A DNA stretch of 64,000 nucleotides from Geothermobacter hydrogeniphilus (GCF_002898515.1 NZ_PPFX01000006.1:1-64000), one strand, 5' to 3'. Shown: positions 37,141-46,167, counted from the stretch's first letter. The notes: a model not told the origin generated them from the letters alone. Made by a program: numbers and translations.

Positions 37141-37474
37141 AGTACTGTCTGATTTCGTCGGGAGAATTACTTTCCGGCACCCGTTCTTCAGCCGTGAGCA
37201 GAATGGCCCGGCCTTCCAGCAGAGCGTCAATCAGTTTCCTGCGACCGCTGACCACCAGACGCTGGACCGTGCCGCGTGAAATCCCCATTCGTTCCCCCGC
37301 CTGCTGCTGGGTCAGCCCGAGGCTGTCACAGAGATGGATGGCTTCAGTCTCATCGGGGTAGAGAGTGGTTTTTTCCAGTTCGACCAGCGGTGTTCCGGCC
37401 GGTTTGAAGATCACTGTTCCGAAAGCCCTCAGGGCGCTGCAGCATCTCCTCGGTTTTTTCGGGCGGGGCGCCAT
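37136..37474 (-). CDS. UPF0251 (DUF134) helix-turn-helix protein
   Basis: 112 residues. The C-terminal part is a sigma-70 region-4-like helix-turn-helix: LTQQQAGERMGISRGTVQRLVVSGRRKLIDALLEG. The N-terminus, MAPRPKKPRRCC, is the usual family start with its cysteines. UPF0251 proteins are found beside NifX/NifB-type and Fe-S genes and are taken to be regulators; the NifX-like gene is upstream here. The stop codon and last serine lie inside the terminal repeat of the MITE-like element, so the original end has been replaced. The start overlaps a 23-codon upstream frame (TGATG). Confidence 0.85.
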   Translation of the reverse strand: MAPRPKKPRRCCSALRAFGTVIFKPAGTPLVELEKTTLYPDETEAIHLCDSLGLTQQQAGERMGISRGTVQRLVVSGRRKLIDALLEGRAILLTAEERVPESNSPDEIRQYS

Positions 37475-37545
37475 CAGTCACCTGCAAAATCGCGCGGGAG
37501 CAGCACTTCAGTTTTCGCGACGCCAATGCTCAAAGTGTCTGCCAT
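37474..37545 (-). CDS. Putative 23-residue leader peptide coupled to UPF0251
   Basis: The ATG at 37545 has CTGGAG six bases upstream. The frame encodes MADTLSIGVAKTEVLLPRDF plus three more residues and stops at TGATG, the ATG being the UPF0251 start. One-base overlap with a good ribosome site suggests real translation and coupling. It could be a leader peptide or the remains of a longer gene. No known family recognised. Confidence 0.4.
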   Translation of the reverse strand: MADTLSIGVAKTEVLLPRDFAGD

Positions 37546-37564
37546 GGTTCGCTCCAGTGAGATA

Positions 37565-37585
37565 GGGCACCCCTGCGGAGTGCCC
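37565..37585 (-). terminator. Hairpin after the NifX-like gene
   Basis: On the minus strand, GGGCACTCC and GGGGTGCCC pair over 9 bp (one G-T pair) with a 3-nt loop, 13 bp beyond the NifX-like stop codon. There is no T-run, so it may only attenuate. Confidence 0.4.
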
Positions 37586-37598
37586 CTGAAGACATCGA

Positions 37599-37985
37599 TC
37601 AGTGGTGACAGCCGCCGCCGTGGCCATGACCATGACCGCCACAGGTCCGGTCCGGGGTCAGCACCGGCAACTCATCCTCGGCGAGGCAGGTGATATTGTC
37701 GGCAATGGTCACCCCCTGGGCCTGGTAAACGGTCAGCCCGGCCCGGTTCAGCCCCATCAGCGCGCCGGCGCCGATGCCGCCGACGACGATGGCGTCGACA
37801 TCCTGGCCGCCGAGGGCTTTCAGCGGCTGACAGGCGCCATGGGCGTGGTGCTGGTCACTGTTGTTCAGCGCCCGGATTTCGCGGCTCCGGGTGTCGACGA
37901 CAATAAACTGCGGCGCCGAGCCGAAGTGCCCGTAGACTTCGCTTTCAAGACCCTGGTTTTCGACAACCGGAAAACAGATTTTCAT
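37599..37985 (-). CDS. NifX/NafY-type iron-molybdenum-cofactor-binding domain protein
   Basis: 128 residues from the ATG at 37985, behind GGGGAGG. It has the dinitrogenase iron-molybdenum cofactor domain: MKICFPVVENQGLESEVYGHFG at the start and VDAIVVGGIGAGALMGLNRAG in the middle. Stand-alone members occur in organisms without nitrogenase and may carry Fe-S or Mo clusters. The tail, TCGGHGHGHGGGCHH, is a strong metal-binding sequence not needed by the fold. It stands upstream of the UPF0251 gene on the same strand, a common pairing. Confidence 0.85.
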   Translation of the reverse strand: MKICFPVVENQGLESEVYGHFGSAPQFIVVDTRSREIRALNNSDQHHAHGACQPLKALGGQDVDAIVVGGIGAGALMGLNRAGLTVYQAQGVTIADNITCLAEDELPVLTPDRTCGGHGHGHGGGCHH

Positions 37986-38025
37986 GATGACCTCCCCGCC
38001 CCGCCAGGATTCCCGAGGGGCTCGT

Positions 38026-38101
38026 TTTGTGTATATGCACAAATATAGTAACGCAATATATGAATGTCAATATAGTATTCCATCATATTTTACGATGGAA
38101 T
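38026..38101. promoter_or_regulatory. AT-rich control region with two dyads
   Basis: This AT-rich island lies upstream of the NifX-like gene. It holds TTGTG-N6-CACAA (38026-38041) and ATTCCATC-N9-GATGGAAT (38077-38101), the second a perfect 8-bp inverted repeat. They are possible operators for the minus-strand NifX-like/UPF0251 genes. I could not fix a -10/-35 pair with confidence. Confidence 0.35.
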
Positions 38102-38206
38102 GAAATAGTTCGGAAATGTGGAATATGGTCGGGAATCGATCCGCTGAGCCGAGTCCCCCACCGGATCACCAAGGGTTGGTCAGTGGGGGCCGTGACCGCA
38201 GAGGCT

Positions 38207-38776
38207 TCAGTCCAGCGGCTTGCTGAGGGTGAAGGCGCCGCGCAGGTCGCCGACCTTGAAGCCGATCGCCCGGTCCCGCGGATAATTGCGCCGCAGCGCC
38301 CGGCGGATCTCCGGGGCGATGTTGTCGCCATGGCAGGTCAGGCAGAGTTTGCCGGTTGGGATCGCCTTGAGAAAGCGGAACCGTCGCTGTTGCCCCTGTT
38401 GCATGATCTCGCTTTTGACCAGCTTGCCGACCGGAATCCCGGCCCGGTGCTGCCGTTCAAACTCCTCCATGCCTGCTTTTTCCCAGGTGTCGGGGCGATT
38501 GACCGGATTGCGGGCGCGCAGGCTGGTGCGGCCGATTTTCCAGCCGCTTGCGGCTTCCATCTCGGCGGCGAATTTCGGTGCCTGTTTGCCGCAGGTGTCA
38601 ATCGCCCGCACCGGACCGCCCATCGCCATGGACATCTGCAGCGCGCCCTTGAGCCTGGCGACATAGGTTTTGACCAGGGTGCCGGCCTCGGCCTTGAGGG
38701 TGGTTTCGTCAGCTGCCGGCAGCAGGCCGGGGGTGAGCAGCAGGAACAGGCATATCAGAACGGGTATTTTCTTCAT
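38207..38776 (-). CDS. DUF3365 (Tll0287-like) periplasmic haem protein
   Basis: 189 residues from the ATG at 38776. It has a signal peptide (MKKIPVLICLFLLLTPGLLPAA), then the DUF3365 domain, a PAS-like fold that holds a c-type haem. The haem motif CLTCHGD is near residue 145. Family features include AIDTCGKQAP and RARNPVNRPDTWE. Probably a periplasmic redox or gas sensor, or an electron carrier. It starts 66 bp after the RND pump gene on the same strand, so it may belong to that operon. Confidence 0.82.
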   Translation of the reverse strand: MKKIPVLICLFLLLTPGLLPAADETTLKAEAGTLVKTYVARLKGALQMSMAMGGPVRAIDTCGKQAPKFAAEMEAASGWKIGRTSLRARNPVNRPDTWEKAGMEEFERQHRAGIPVGKLVKSEIMQQGQQRRFRFLKAIPTGKLCLTCHGDNIAPEIRRALRRNYPRDRAIGFKVGDLRGAFTLSKPLD

Positions 38777-38842
38777 CTTATTCTCCACGGGTTCCGGGGC
38801 TTCGGCCAGCAGCGGCAATGACTGCCATGCCGGTCGTCGGTG

Positions 38843-41800
38843 TTACCGGTCGATGGTTTTCCATTCGACACTATATGCAAAAATTGGAATATATATCAAC
38901 GTTAATATGGTGCCGATGATCAGCCCGCCGATGGCGACGTCGGCCAGCGGCGAGAGGCGCTCCAGGCCGACCGCCCATTCGAAAGCGATCGGGATCATCC
39001 CGGCGATGGTGCCGAAGGCGGTCATCAGCACCGGGCGGAAACGTACCCGGACGCTCTCCAGCGCGGCATCGAACGGGGCGTTGCCCGCCTGGCGGTAATG
39101 CTGGTAGAAGTCGATCAGCAGCACCGAGTTCTTGATGATGATGCCGAACAGCAGCATGATGCCGACCAGGCTCGGCATGCAGCTCGGTTTGTTGAAAATC
39201 AGCATCCCCCAGGAGGCGCCGATCATCGACAGCGGCAGCACCAGGATCATGACGATCGACATGCGCAGCGACTGGTAGATGGCGATCAGCGCCATCAGCA
39301 GCAGCACCACGCCGATGCCGATCGATTTGATCATGCGCTTGAAGGTGTCGCCCATCTGCTTCATGTCACCTTCCTGGTGCACTTCCACCCCGGGGAGATC
39401 CATGCTTTGCAGCGCCTTCTCCGTGTCTCCCGTCAGGGTCGAGATAGCGCGCCTGGCGCGGTAGCCGCTGACATCGACCGCGTAGCGCAGGTTATTGCGT
39501 TCGATCTTGTTGGCAGTCAGCCGGTAACGGATCTTCGCCAGGGATTCAAGCGGCACCGGTCCCCTGGCGGTCTGGATCGGGATCAGCCGCAGGTCCTGCA
39601 GGCGCTTGTCAAACGGCCGGTTGAAGTAGAGCCGCACGAACTGGGTCTGCATGGTGACCAGGTTGCCGCTCAAGGTGACCGGGATGCCCGCCAGCGGCAG
39701 CTGCGCGGCGATCTGCACCGGGGTGATGCCGTAGGCCAGGGCGCGATTGCTGTCGATATCGAGTTCGGCTTCGGTGAAGTCCTTGTCCCAGCTGGTGCTG
39801 ATCGAGGTCAGCCCCTTGACCTGCTGCATGGCGGCAGCCACCTTGCGGCTGGCGGCGGGCAGCAGGTTGTAGTCTTCAGCCTGCAGCTGCACGTTGACCG
39901 GTGCCTTGATGCTGGAGAGCGGTGTGGCACCGAAGTCATAGACATCGACCGCCTTGACGTTCTGCAGCCCGGCCAGCTTGCGGCGGAAGCGATCCTCCAG
40001 CTGCCAGATCGTCGCCTGGCGATGGAAACGGTCGACGCAGTTGATGGTCATGGTCGTCTCGGTCGGTAGTGATCCGGAGCCAAGTGAGAGTACGCCTGGT
40101 TCGCTGCCGAAGCTGACCGAACTCATTGCGACTTCCGGCTGCTGATGCAGCCAGCCGAGGAAGGGTGCGATGCGTTTTTCCGCCGTCTCGACAGTTTCGT
40201 TGGCGCTGAACCGGACATGCGCCTTGATGATGCCGGTATCCATCGGCGGCATCAGGTCGCGGCCGATCACCGGCATGATGTTGCGTATGCTGAGGGCCAG
40301 GATGACCAGCACGCCGAGGGTCATCAGGGTGCGCCGCAGGCGCGAGCGTCCCCCGGCCGAGAATTTCAGGATCGCCAGGTAGGGTTGCACCAGCCGCCCG
40401 AAGGTCTTTTGGTAGAGGCGTTCCAGCCCGATCTCGAGGCGCAGCTTGTCGGTTCCCTTGCGGTAGAGGTAGAAGGAGATCGCCGGGATGAAGGTGATCG
40501 AGAGAAAATAGGAGACCAGCAGGGCGATGATCAGGGTCGAGATCAGCGGCCGGAAGATCTGCTGCGGGAAGTCGCCGGCAAACAGGAACGGGAACATGAT
40601 GGCGATGGTCGCCACGGTGCCGGCGAAGACCGGGGCGATGACCTCTTTGGTGCCGTTGACGATGGCGGTCTGCAGATCTTCCTTGAGTTCCGCCAGGTGG
40701 CGCTCGATATTCTCCAGCACCACCACCGCGTCATCGACCAGCATCCCCAGGGCGAGGATGATGGCGGTGTAGATGATCAGGTTCAGCTCACCGCCGAACA
40801 TCCAGATGATGGCGATGGTGCCAAAGAAGACCATCGGGATCGAGGCCAGCGCCGCGGTGACCGCGCGCAGGTTGCCGAGGAACAGCAGGATCACCAGCAG
40901 GGTGAAGATGATGGCGTCGCGCAGCGCCTCGAGCATGTTGGTGTTGGCGGTCTTGATCAGCGTGCGCTGGGTGTCGGCGAGCTCGAAACGGATATTGGGA
41001 TAGCGGGTTTTGAGTTTTTCGGTCTCGGCCCGTGCTGCCGTGCTGGTCGCGAGGACCGAACCGCCGGGAGCGCGCTGAATGGCGATGGCGATCGCCTGCC
41101 TGCCGTTGCCGAGGTAGCCGGAGAAGCGCCGCTGGTGCTGCCAGTTGATGGTCGCGATATCGCCCAGGATGACGTTGGGCGCCACCGGCAGGTGTTGCAG
41201 GTCTTCGACCCGGTCTCGTTCCCCGTAGTAGGTGACGGTGAAGAAGGAATCGTCCCCCTTGGAAAAACCGAGCGGCAGGTCGCGGTCGAGGGCGCGGATG
41301 GTACCGGCGATCTTGTCCAGGGAGATGCCGTGAGCCCTGGCCGCAAAGGGATCGATATTGATATTGATGGCACTTTCGAAGCCGCCGAACACCTCGACAT
41401 TGCCGACTTCGGGATTGCGCAGCAGGGCCGGCTTGATATCGCTGGCCACCAGCTTGCGGATGGTATCGATATCCATGTTCCGGTTGGCGGGTGACAGGGC
41501 GAAAACATCGACCGGCAGCACGAAGGAGCCGGCGGTGTAGATCGACGGATTGACCCCGGCGGGCAGTTTGCCGCGCACCCTGTTGATGGCATTGTTGATA
41601 TCGACCGCCGCCGCGTCGAGGCCTTTTTTGTACTCGAACTCGGCGCTGACGATCGACATCCCGGCGATATTGGTCGAACTGACCTTGCGGATCAGCGAGA
41701 GGGTCGAAACCTCCTGCTCGACCGGTTTTGAAACCGTGGCCGCGACTACGCCGGGGGTGGCGCCGGGGACCTGGCTCATGATGATGACGGTCGGCCGGTC

Positions 41801-41914
41801 GCTGTCGGGAAAGAGATTTTTCGGCATCACGATCAGGCCGTAGATGCCGAGGACAAAGAGCCCGGCGATCAGGCTGTAGAGCAGGTAGGGGCGTTTATGG
41901 AAAAAGTCAAACAT
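38843..41914 (-). CDS. RND efflux pump, inner-membrane subunit
   Basis: 1,023 residues, the size of AcrB/MexB. Twelve membrane helices are expected: one after FHKRPYLLYSLIAGLFVLGI, then two sets of five to six around residues 340-480 and 860-1,010. Helix 4 contains LVDDAVVVLENIERHL, the proton-relay motif of HAE-type pumps. The two periplasmic loops are complete. It drives export with the proton gradient together with the MFP and TolC genes upstream. The substrate is not clear; neighbours suggest metalloids or metals, but the motif is of the hydrophobe/amphiphile type and not CusA. Confidence 0.9.
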   Translation of the reverse strand: MFDFFHKRPYLLYSLIAGLFVLGIYGLIVMPKNLFPDSDRPTVIIMSQVPGATPGVVAATVSKPVEQEVSTLSLIRKVSSTNIAGMSIVSAEFEYKKGLDAAAVDINNAINRVRGKLPAGVNPSIYTAGSFVLPVDVFALSPANRNMDIDTIRKLVASDIKPALLRNPEVGNVEVFGGFESAININIDPFAARAHGISLDKIAGTIRALDRDLPLGFSKGDDSFFTVTYYGERDRVEDLQHLPVAPNVILGDIATINWQHQRRFSGYLGNGRQAIAIAIQRAPGGSVLATSTAARAETEKLKTRYPNIRFELADTQRTLIKTANTNMLEALRDAIIFTLLVILLFLGNLRAVTAALASIPMVFFGTIAIIWMFGGELNLIIYTAIILALGMLVDDAVVVLENIERHLAELKEDLQTAIVNGTKEVIAPVFAGTVATIAIMFPFLFAGDFPQQIFRPLISTLIIALLVSYFLSITFIPAISFYLYRKGTDKLRLEIGLERLYQKTFGRLVQPYLAILKFSAGGRSRLRRTLMTLGVLVILALSIRNIMPVIGRDLMPPMDTGIIKAHVRFSANETVETAEKRIAPFLGWLHQQPEVAMSSVSFGSEPGVLSLGSGSLPTETTMTINCVDRFHRQATIWQLEDRFRRKLAGLQNVKAVDVYDFGATPLSSIKAPVNVQLQAEDYNLLPAASRKVAAAMQQVKGLTSISTSWDKDFTEAELDIDSNRALAYGITPVQIAAQLPLAGIPVTLSGNLVTMQTQFVRLYFNRPFDKRLQDLRLIPIQTARGPVPLESLAKIRYRLTANKIERNNLRYAVDVSGYRARRAISTLTGDTEKALQSMDLPGVEVHQEGDMKQMGDTFKRMIKSIGIGVVLLLMALIAIYQSLRMSIVMILVLPLSMIGASWGMLIFNKPSCMPSLVGIMLLFGIIIKNSVLLIDFYQHYRQAGNAPFDAALESVRVRFRPVLMTAFGTIAGMIPIAFEWAVGLERLSPLADVAIGGLIIGTILTLIYIPIFAYSVEWKTIDR

Positions 41915-41925
41915 GGTGTCTCCCG

Positions 41926-43071
41926 TCAGGCGTTGCCGTGGTTGAGGATTCTGACCGGTACGCCGGATGAGGCACGCAGCAGGATGTCCGGTTTGGCCAG
42001 CAACAGGGTTTTCCCTGAGAGGTTTTCGTTGACCATGACCCCCTCACTGCCCCGGCGGGTCACCGTTACCGCCGTCTTGCCGACCTTGCCGTCGCGGTAG
42101 ATCAGCACGCTGGTCTGTCCTTCGGTGGAGAGCAGTACGTCGTTGGGCAGCAGCACCCCGTTGCCGGTGTAGAGCACCAGTTTGATGTTGAGAAATTCCC
42201 CTTCAACCAGGGAGCTGCCGAGCGGCAGCTGGGCGCGGTATTCCCGCAGACCGGCAGCACCGGCCTGGTTTTTCGCTGTCAGGTCAAACTGCCGCCCGTT
42301 GTAGCGGATGGCGCTTGCCCGGATGTTGGCGGGGAGCTTGACATCGAGGTAGAGGCCGTCGGTGGCGGCGATCTTCAGCAGCGGTTTTCCCGGCAGCGCC
42401 AGGTCGCCGACCATCGCCAGACGGGCACTGAGGGTGCCGTCGATCGGCGCGATGATGCTGGTGTAGCTGAGCTGGTTGTCGATCTCCTTTTCACTCTGCA
42501 GCAGCTCGTTAATACTGGAGCGCAACATGGCGATGCCGCTCCTGGCACTCTGCAGCTGGGCTCGCAGCTGGGCGATCTCGGTTTCTTCCTTATCGTACTG
42601 TTCGACCGAGGCGCCCTTGACATCGAGCAGTTCCTTGGTGCGGGCATGGGTTTCAATGGCATTTTCCAGCGCCGTCTGCAGCGCCTTGAGGTTTTCCTGC
42701 CTGGCGGCGATATCGTAGCCCAGGCTCTGGCGTTTGAGCCGCAGGCCTTCTTTTTTCGCCTTCAATTCCCGGTCGTCAATGCGGGCCAGCAGGTCCCCCT
42801 TGTGAACCTGGTCGCCCTCCTGCTTGTAGAGGCCGGTGATCCGGCCGCTGATCTTGGTTGACAGGGTGGTGGAGATATCCGAAGAAACCACGCCCATGGC
42901 CGGCAGGGTCAGGATGATCGATTGCGGTTGCAGTGTGACCGCGTCAACCACCACCGGCAGCACGGCAGCCACCGGCGCCCTGGCGAGATCGGCCCGGCGT
43001 TTCTTCAGCAGGGCGACGGCGCTCCCGGCAACCAGCAGGATGACCAGAATGACGATAACTTTTCTTTTCAT
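41926..43071 (-). CDS. RND efflux periplasmic adaptor (membrane-fusion protein)
   Basis: 381 residues. An N-terminal anchor (MKRKVIVILVILLVAGSAVALL) is followed by a lipoyl/barrel-sandwich segment (GRITGLYKQEGDQVHKGDLLARID), a long coiled-coil hairpin (about residues 110-195), the second lipoyl half (YTSIIAPIDGTLSARLAMVGDLALPG) and a beta-barrel. It links the pump to TolC. The start overlaps the tolC stop (ATGA) and its stop is 11 bp before the pump gene. Confidence 0.9.
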   Translation of the reverse strand: MKRKVIVILVILLVAGSAVALLKKRRADLARAPVAAVLPVVVDAVTLQPQSIILTLPAMGVVSSDISTTLSTKISGRITGLYKQEGDQVHKGDLLARIDDRELKAKKEGLRLKRQSLGYDIAARQENLKALQTALENAIETHARTKELLDVKGASVEQYDKEETEIAQLRAQLQSARSGIAMLRSSINELLQSEKEIDNQLSYTSIIAPIDGTLSARLAMVGDLALPGKPLLKIAATDGLYLDVKLPANIRASAIRYNGRQFDLTAKNQAGAAGLREYRAQLPLGSSLVEGEFLNIKLVLYTGNGVLLPNDVLLSTEGQTSVLIYRDGKVGKTAVTVTRRGSEGVMVNENLSGKTLLLAKPDILLRASSGVPVRILNHGNA

Positions 43072-44360
43072 TTGACGACTCCTGTCAGTTCGTCGCCGTA
43101 GAGGACGGCTTGCCGGCTGATCACCTGCCAGCGGTCAACGTGGGTCCGGTGAAGGGCGGCCTCGGCATCGAGGACCCGGGTTTCAAAGCGGAGATATTCT
43201 TCAGTGGTCATGCGACCGTTGCGGAAGGCCACCCTGGCGATGTCGAGCAGGCGGCGGTTGTTGTCGAGGGTGGTTCGGGCCAGCAGGTTCGAGCGGGCGA
43301 TCACCGGCAGCTGCGCGCGCAGGCTCGCAGCTTCGGCGGTCAGGTCGAGGCTCAGTTGGGCGAGCTGCTGCCGTTTACGGCGCAACTGGATTTCGGCCTG
43401 GTCGATGGCGGTACTCAGGCCGCGGTCGAAGATCGGCAGGGAGAGCTTGACGCCGAGATAATCATAGTCGCGGTCAATTGAGCTGCCGGTATTGTAGGCT
43501 TCTCCCCGGTTGCTGGAGACGGCGCCTTCCAGCGTGAGCACCGGGTAGTGCCGGTCCCGGGCGCCCTGCAGTTCCTTTTCCGCCGCGGCGACCTCGGCCC
43601 GCTGCTGCACCTGGCGGAGAAAATCCCCTTCGACCACCGGCCGTACCTGGGTCAGCATGACAAACTGATCCAGCTGGATGCCGGTCAGCTGCCGCAGTTG
43701 GCTCTTCAGCTCGAGGGCTCGGCGTTGCAGGTCGTTCTGCTGTTTCCGCAGATCGTTGAGCAGGGTTTCCACCTTCAGCAGCTCCGACTCCGGGGTGCGG
43801 CCGTTGGCGACCGCCAGCCGCAGGTCGTCGCGGGTCTTGCGCAGCGATTCGAGGCGGGCGCAGATGGCCTTGTCGAGGTGGCTGTTGAAAGCCAGCGCCG
43901 CGTCAAGGGTGACGACCGAAGCCTGGCGGGTGACCAGCCGCAGCTTGTGACCGGCCCGGCTCGCCTGCTGCAGCTGCCTGACCCGGTCGGCCAGGCTATA
44001 GAGTTCCTTGATGAAGAGCGGCATCTCCACCCGCAGGCCGTAGCGGGTGATCTGCTTGGAGAAGGGGACCGAGGTGCCAGTGCTCAGATCGACCTCGGTC
44101 GGGGTCATCGGCCGCAGGTTGGTCGGCGAGTTGTACATTTCATAGCTGCTGAAGGCGGTCAGTTTCGGAAACAATGCGGCGTGAGCCTGTTTGAGCCGGA
44201 TATCGGTTGCCTGCACATTGAAATCGCTGGCCAGGATGTCCGGCTGCCGGGCGACGGCTTCGAGCAGGGTGCCGATGGTCGGTTCGGCGGCATGGACCGG
44301 CAGCGACCGGAGCAACAGCATGAGCAGGAGGGTCAGCAAAGTTGCCCATGAAGTGTTCAT
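43068..44360 (-). CDS. TolC-family outer-membrane efflux protein
   Basis: 430 residues. There is a signal peptide (SWATLLTLLLMLLLRSLPVHA), then two outer-membrane-efflux-protein halves rich in heptad helices; LEAVARQPDILASDFNVQATDIRLKQAHAALFPKL is the typical first repeat. It forms the trimeric exit duct for the RND pump. It begins 4 bp after the thioredoxin-like gene and overlaps the adaptor gene, so the four genes are one transcription unit. Confidence 0.88.
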   Translation of the reverse strand: MNTSWATLLTLLLMLLLRSLPVHAAEPTIGTLLEAVARQPDILASDFNVQATDIRLKQAHAALFPKLTAFSSYEMYNSPTNLRPMTPTEVDLSTGTSVPFSKQITRYGLRVEMPLFIKELYSLADRVRQLQQASRAGHKLRLVTRQASVVTLDAALAFNSHLDKAICARLESLRKTRDDLRLAVANGRTPESELLKVETLLNDLRKQQNDLQRRALELKSQLRQLTGIQLDQFVMLTQVRPVVEGDFLRQVQQRAEVAAAEKELQGARDRHYPVLTLEGAVSSNRGEAYNTGSSIDRDYDYLGVKLSLPIFDRGLSTAIDQAEIQLRRKRQQLAQLSLDLTAEAASLRAQLPVIARSNLLARTTLDNNRRLLDIARVAFRNGRMTTEEYLRFETRVLDAEAALHRTHVDRWQVISRQAVLYGDELTGVVK

Positions 44361-44364
44361 GGTG

Positions 44365-44598
44365 TCACCCTAATAGCTTTTCGAGCTCGGCCGGGCTCGG
44401 CACCTTGCCGGACAACACCAGTGTGCCGTTGACTGCAAGTCCCGGTGTCGCCATGAGACCAAATTTCATGATGTCGTTGATGTCGGTGACCTTTTCCATC
44501 TCATACTCAAGGCCGATCCTGTCGGCCGCCTGCCTGGTGTTCTCCGCCAGCTTCCGGCACTTGGCACAACCGGTTCCGAGGATCTGGATCTTTTTCAT
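44365..44598 (-). CDS. Small thioredoxin-fold protein (TM0996/MTH895 type)
   Basis: 77 residues. The active site CxxC is in ILGTGCAKCRKLAENT, and the cis-Pro loop is in GLMATPGLAVNGTLVLSGKVPS. Such mini-thioredoxins are often encoded next to ArsP-type permeases and ArsR regulators, as here (the permease is just upstream, beyond a repeat). Probably reduces or handles a metal or arsenic-bound thiol in the cytoplasm. Good ribosome site (GGGAGA) before the ATG. Confidence 0.88.
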   Translation of the reverse strand: MKKIQILGTGCAKCRKLAENTRQAADRIGLEYEMEKVTDINDIMKFGLMATPGLAVNGTLVLSGKVPSPAELEKLLG

Positions 44599-44628
44599 TT
44601 TGAATCTCCCTTTTGGGGTTTGGGTTGG

Positions 44629-44818
44629 GCCGCCAAGACGCCAGGGCCGCCAAGAAGGTCAAAAACCCATTTAACGGAGAGGCGAGGAGGGGCAGAGACA
44701 GAGAGAGAATCTTATGGGTTTAAAACCAAAAACTGTTTTTGGCTTTCTCTGCGTTCTCTCCCCCTCTGCGGCTCTCCGTTGAAAAAGGTTTTCTTGGTGT
44801 CCCTGGCGACTTGGCGGT
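44629..44818. repeat. Dispersed inverted-repeat element, family A copy 4
   Basis: The left end GCCGCCAAGACGCCAGG (44629-44645) pairs with 44802-44818 over 15 of 17 bases. The inside resembles copies 1 and 2. It separates the permease gene from the thioredoxin-like gene and may attenuate transcription between them. Confidence 0.8.
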
Positions 44819-44825
44819 GAAAGAT

Positions 44826-46133
44826 TTAAAAAACAGCTCCATAGATCAACCCGCTGATGGTCGCCATCACCATCACCAGCGCGACGAAGACAATGGTCTT
44901 TTTCGTTCCCATCACGCTGCGGATCACCAGCATGTTCGGCAGGCTCAAAGCGGGACCGGCGAGCAGCAGCGCCAGCGCCGGGCCCTTGCCCATGCCGGCA
45001 CCCATCAGCCCCTGCAGGATCGGCACTTCGGTGAGGGTGGCGAAGTACATGAAGGCGCCGAACACCGAGGCGAACAGATTGGCGAACAGCGAGTTGCCGC
45101 CGACCAGCGAGGCGACCCACTCAGACGGGATCAGACCCTCGTGGCCGGGGCGGCCGAGCAGCACCCCGGCGATCAGCACACCGATCAGCAGCAGCGGCAG
45201 GATCTTCTTGGCGAAATCCCAGCTCTCGTCGAACCAGCGGCCCATTTCACCGTCGCGGGATGTTTTCAGGTTGCTCAGCACCGACAGGCCGATAACGCCG
45301 AAGGTGAAGGCCAGGGCCGGATGCTGCGGCTGAAGGCTCGCCATCAGCGCCGCCGGCAGGCCGGCGATGATGATGCGGGTGAAACCGAGTTTGAACCAGG
45401 TCGCCAGCATCATTGCCAGGGCGATGGAGAAGAGACTGGTGATCCACCACTTGGCGGCGTAGATGTCATGCCAGAGGCCGGTCGGATCATCGGTTCTGCC
45501 CCAGTTGGCGAAGACCAGGATGCCGACCATGCTGGCGAAGTAGAGGCTGGTCTGCCACAGCGGCCGGCCGTCGTCATCATCGCCCATCGCCAGCGCGGCG
45601 GCCGCCTTTTCCGCCTCTTCATGGCGGAAGAAGAAGTGCATGGCGAGGCCGATGATCACGGCAAAGAGGATCGCCCCGACGGCGCGGGCGATGCCCATCT
45701 CCGGGCCGAGGATGCGGGCGGTGAGGACGATGGCGAGGATGTTGATCGCCGGTCCCGAGTAGAGAAAGGCGCAGGCCGGGCCCAGGCCCGCACCCATCCG
45801 GTAGATGCCGGCGAAGAGCGGCAGGATGGTGCAGGAGCAGACCGCGAGGATGGTGCCCGAAACCGCAGCGACGCCGTAGGCGAGCGCCTTGTTCGCCTTC
45901 GGCCCGAGGTACTTCATCACCGCCTGCTGGCTGACGAAGACCGCCACCGCCCCGGCGATGAAGAAGGCCGGCACCAGGCAGAGCAGCACATGCTCACGGG
46001 CGTACCACTTGACCAGGTGCAGCGATTCCATGATCGCCCCCTGCACCCGCGGCGCCTCCACCGGCAAAAAGAAGCAGCCGGTAAACACGACGATGATCCA
46101 GAAGAGCGGTTTCCATTCGGTTTTCCAGTTCAT
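44826..46133 (-). CDS. ArsP/SO_0444-type permease (PF03773 family)
   Basis: 435 residues with about ten helices in two related halves. The first half has AVCSCTILPLFAGIYRMGAGLGPACAFLYSGPAIN, with the paired cysteines of the family; the second half has TLTEVPILQGLMGAGMGKGPALALLLAGPALSLPN. Members export organoarsenicals or divalent metals. It is under an operator-like dyad matching that of arsR2 upstream, so it is probably induced by the same metalloid or metal. The ATG at 46133 follows AAGGA at about 9 nt. Confidence 0.85.
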   Translation of the reverse strand: MNWKTEWKPLFWIIVVFTGCFFLPVEAPRVQGAIMESLHLVKWYAREHVLLCLVPAFFIAGAVAVFVSQQAVMKYLGPKANKALAYGVAAVSGTILAVCSCTILPLFAGIYRMGAGLGPACAFLYSGPAINILAIVLTARILGPEMGIARAVGAILFAVIIGLAMHFFFRHEEAEKAAAALAMGDDDDGRPLWQTSLYFASMVGILVFANWGRTDDPTGLWHDIYAAKWWITSLFSIALAMMLATWFKLGFTRIIIAGLPAALMASLQPQHPALAFTFGVIGLSVLSNLKTSRDGEMGRWFDESWDFAKKILPLLLIGVLIAGVLLGRPGHEGLIPSEWVASLVGGNSLFANLFASVFGAFMYFATLTEVPILQGLMGAGMGKGPALALLLAGPALSLPNMLVIRSVMGTKKTIVFVALVMVMATISGLIYGAVF

Positions 46134-46146
46134 GAGACAAATTCCT

Positions 46147-46167
46147 TATTGGTCAAATTGCCAAATA
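46147..46167 (-). promoter_or_regulatory. Likely ArsR2 operator upstream of the permease
   Basis: TATTGGTC-N5-GCCAAATA is a near-palindrome 14 bp before the permease ATG. Its right half is identical to that of the arsR2 operator at 46662-46683, which points to one regulator for both sites. Confidence 0.55.

Noticed and set aside
36970-37150. Target-site duplication around the MITE-like element
   Set aside because: Flanks show only GTAT against GTAC, too short and inexact to claim.
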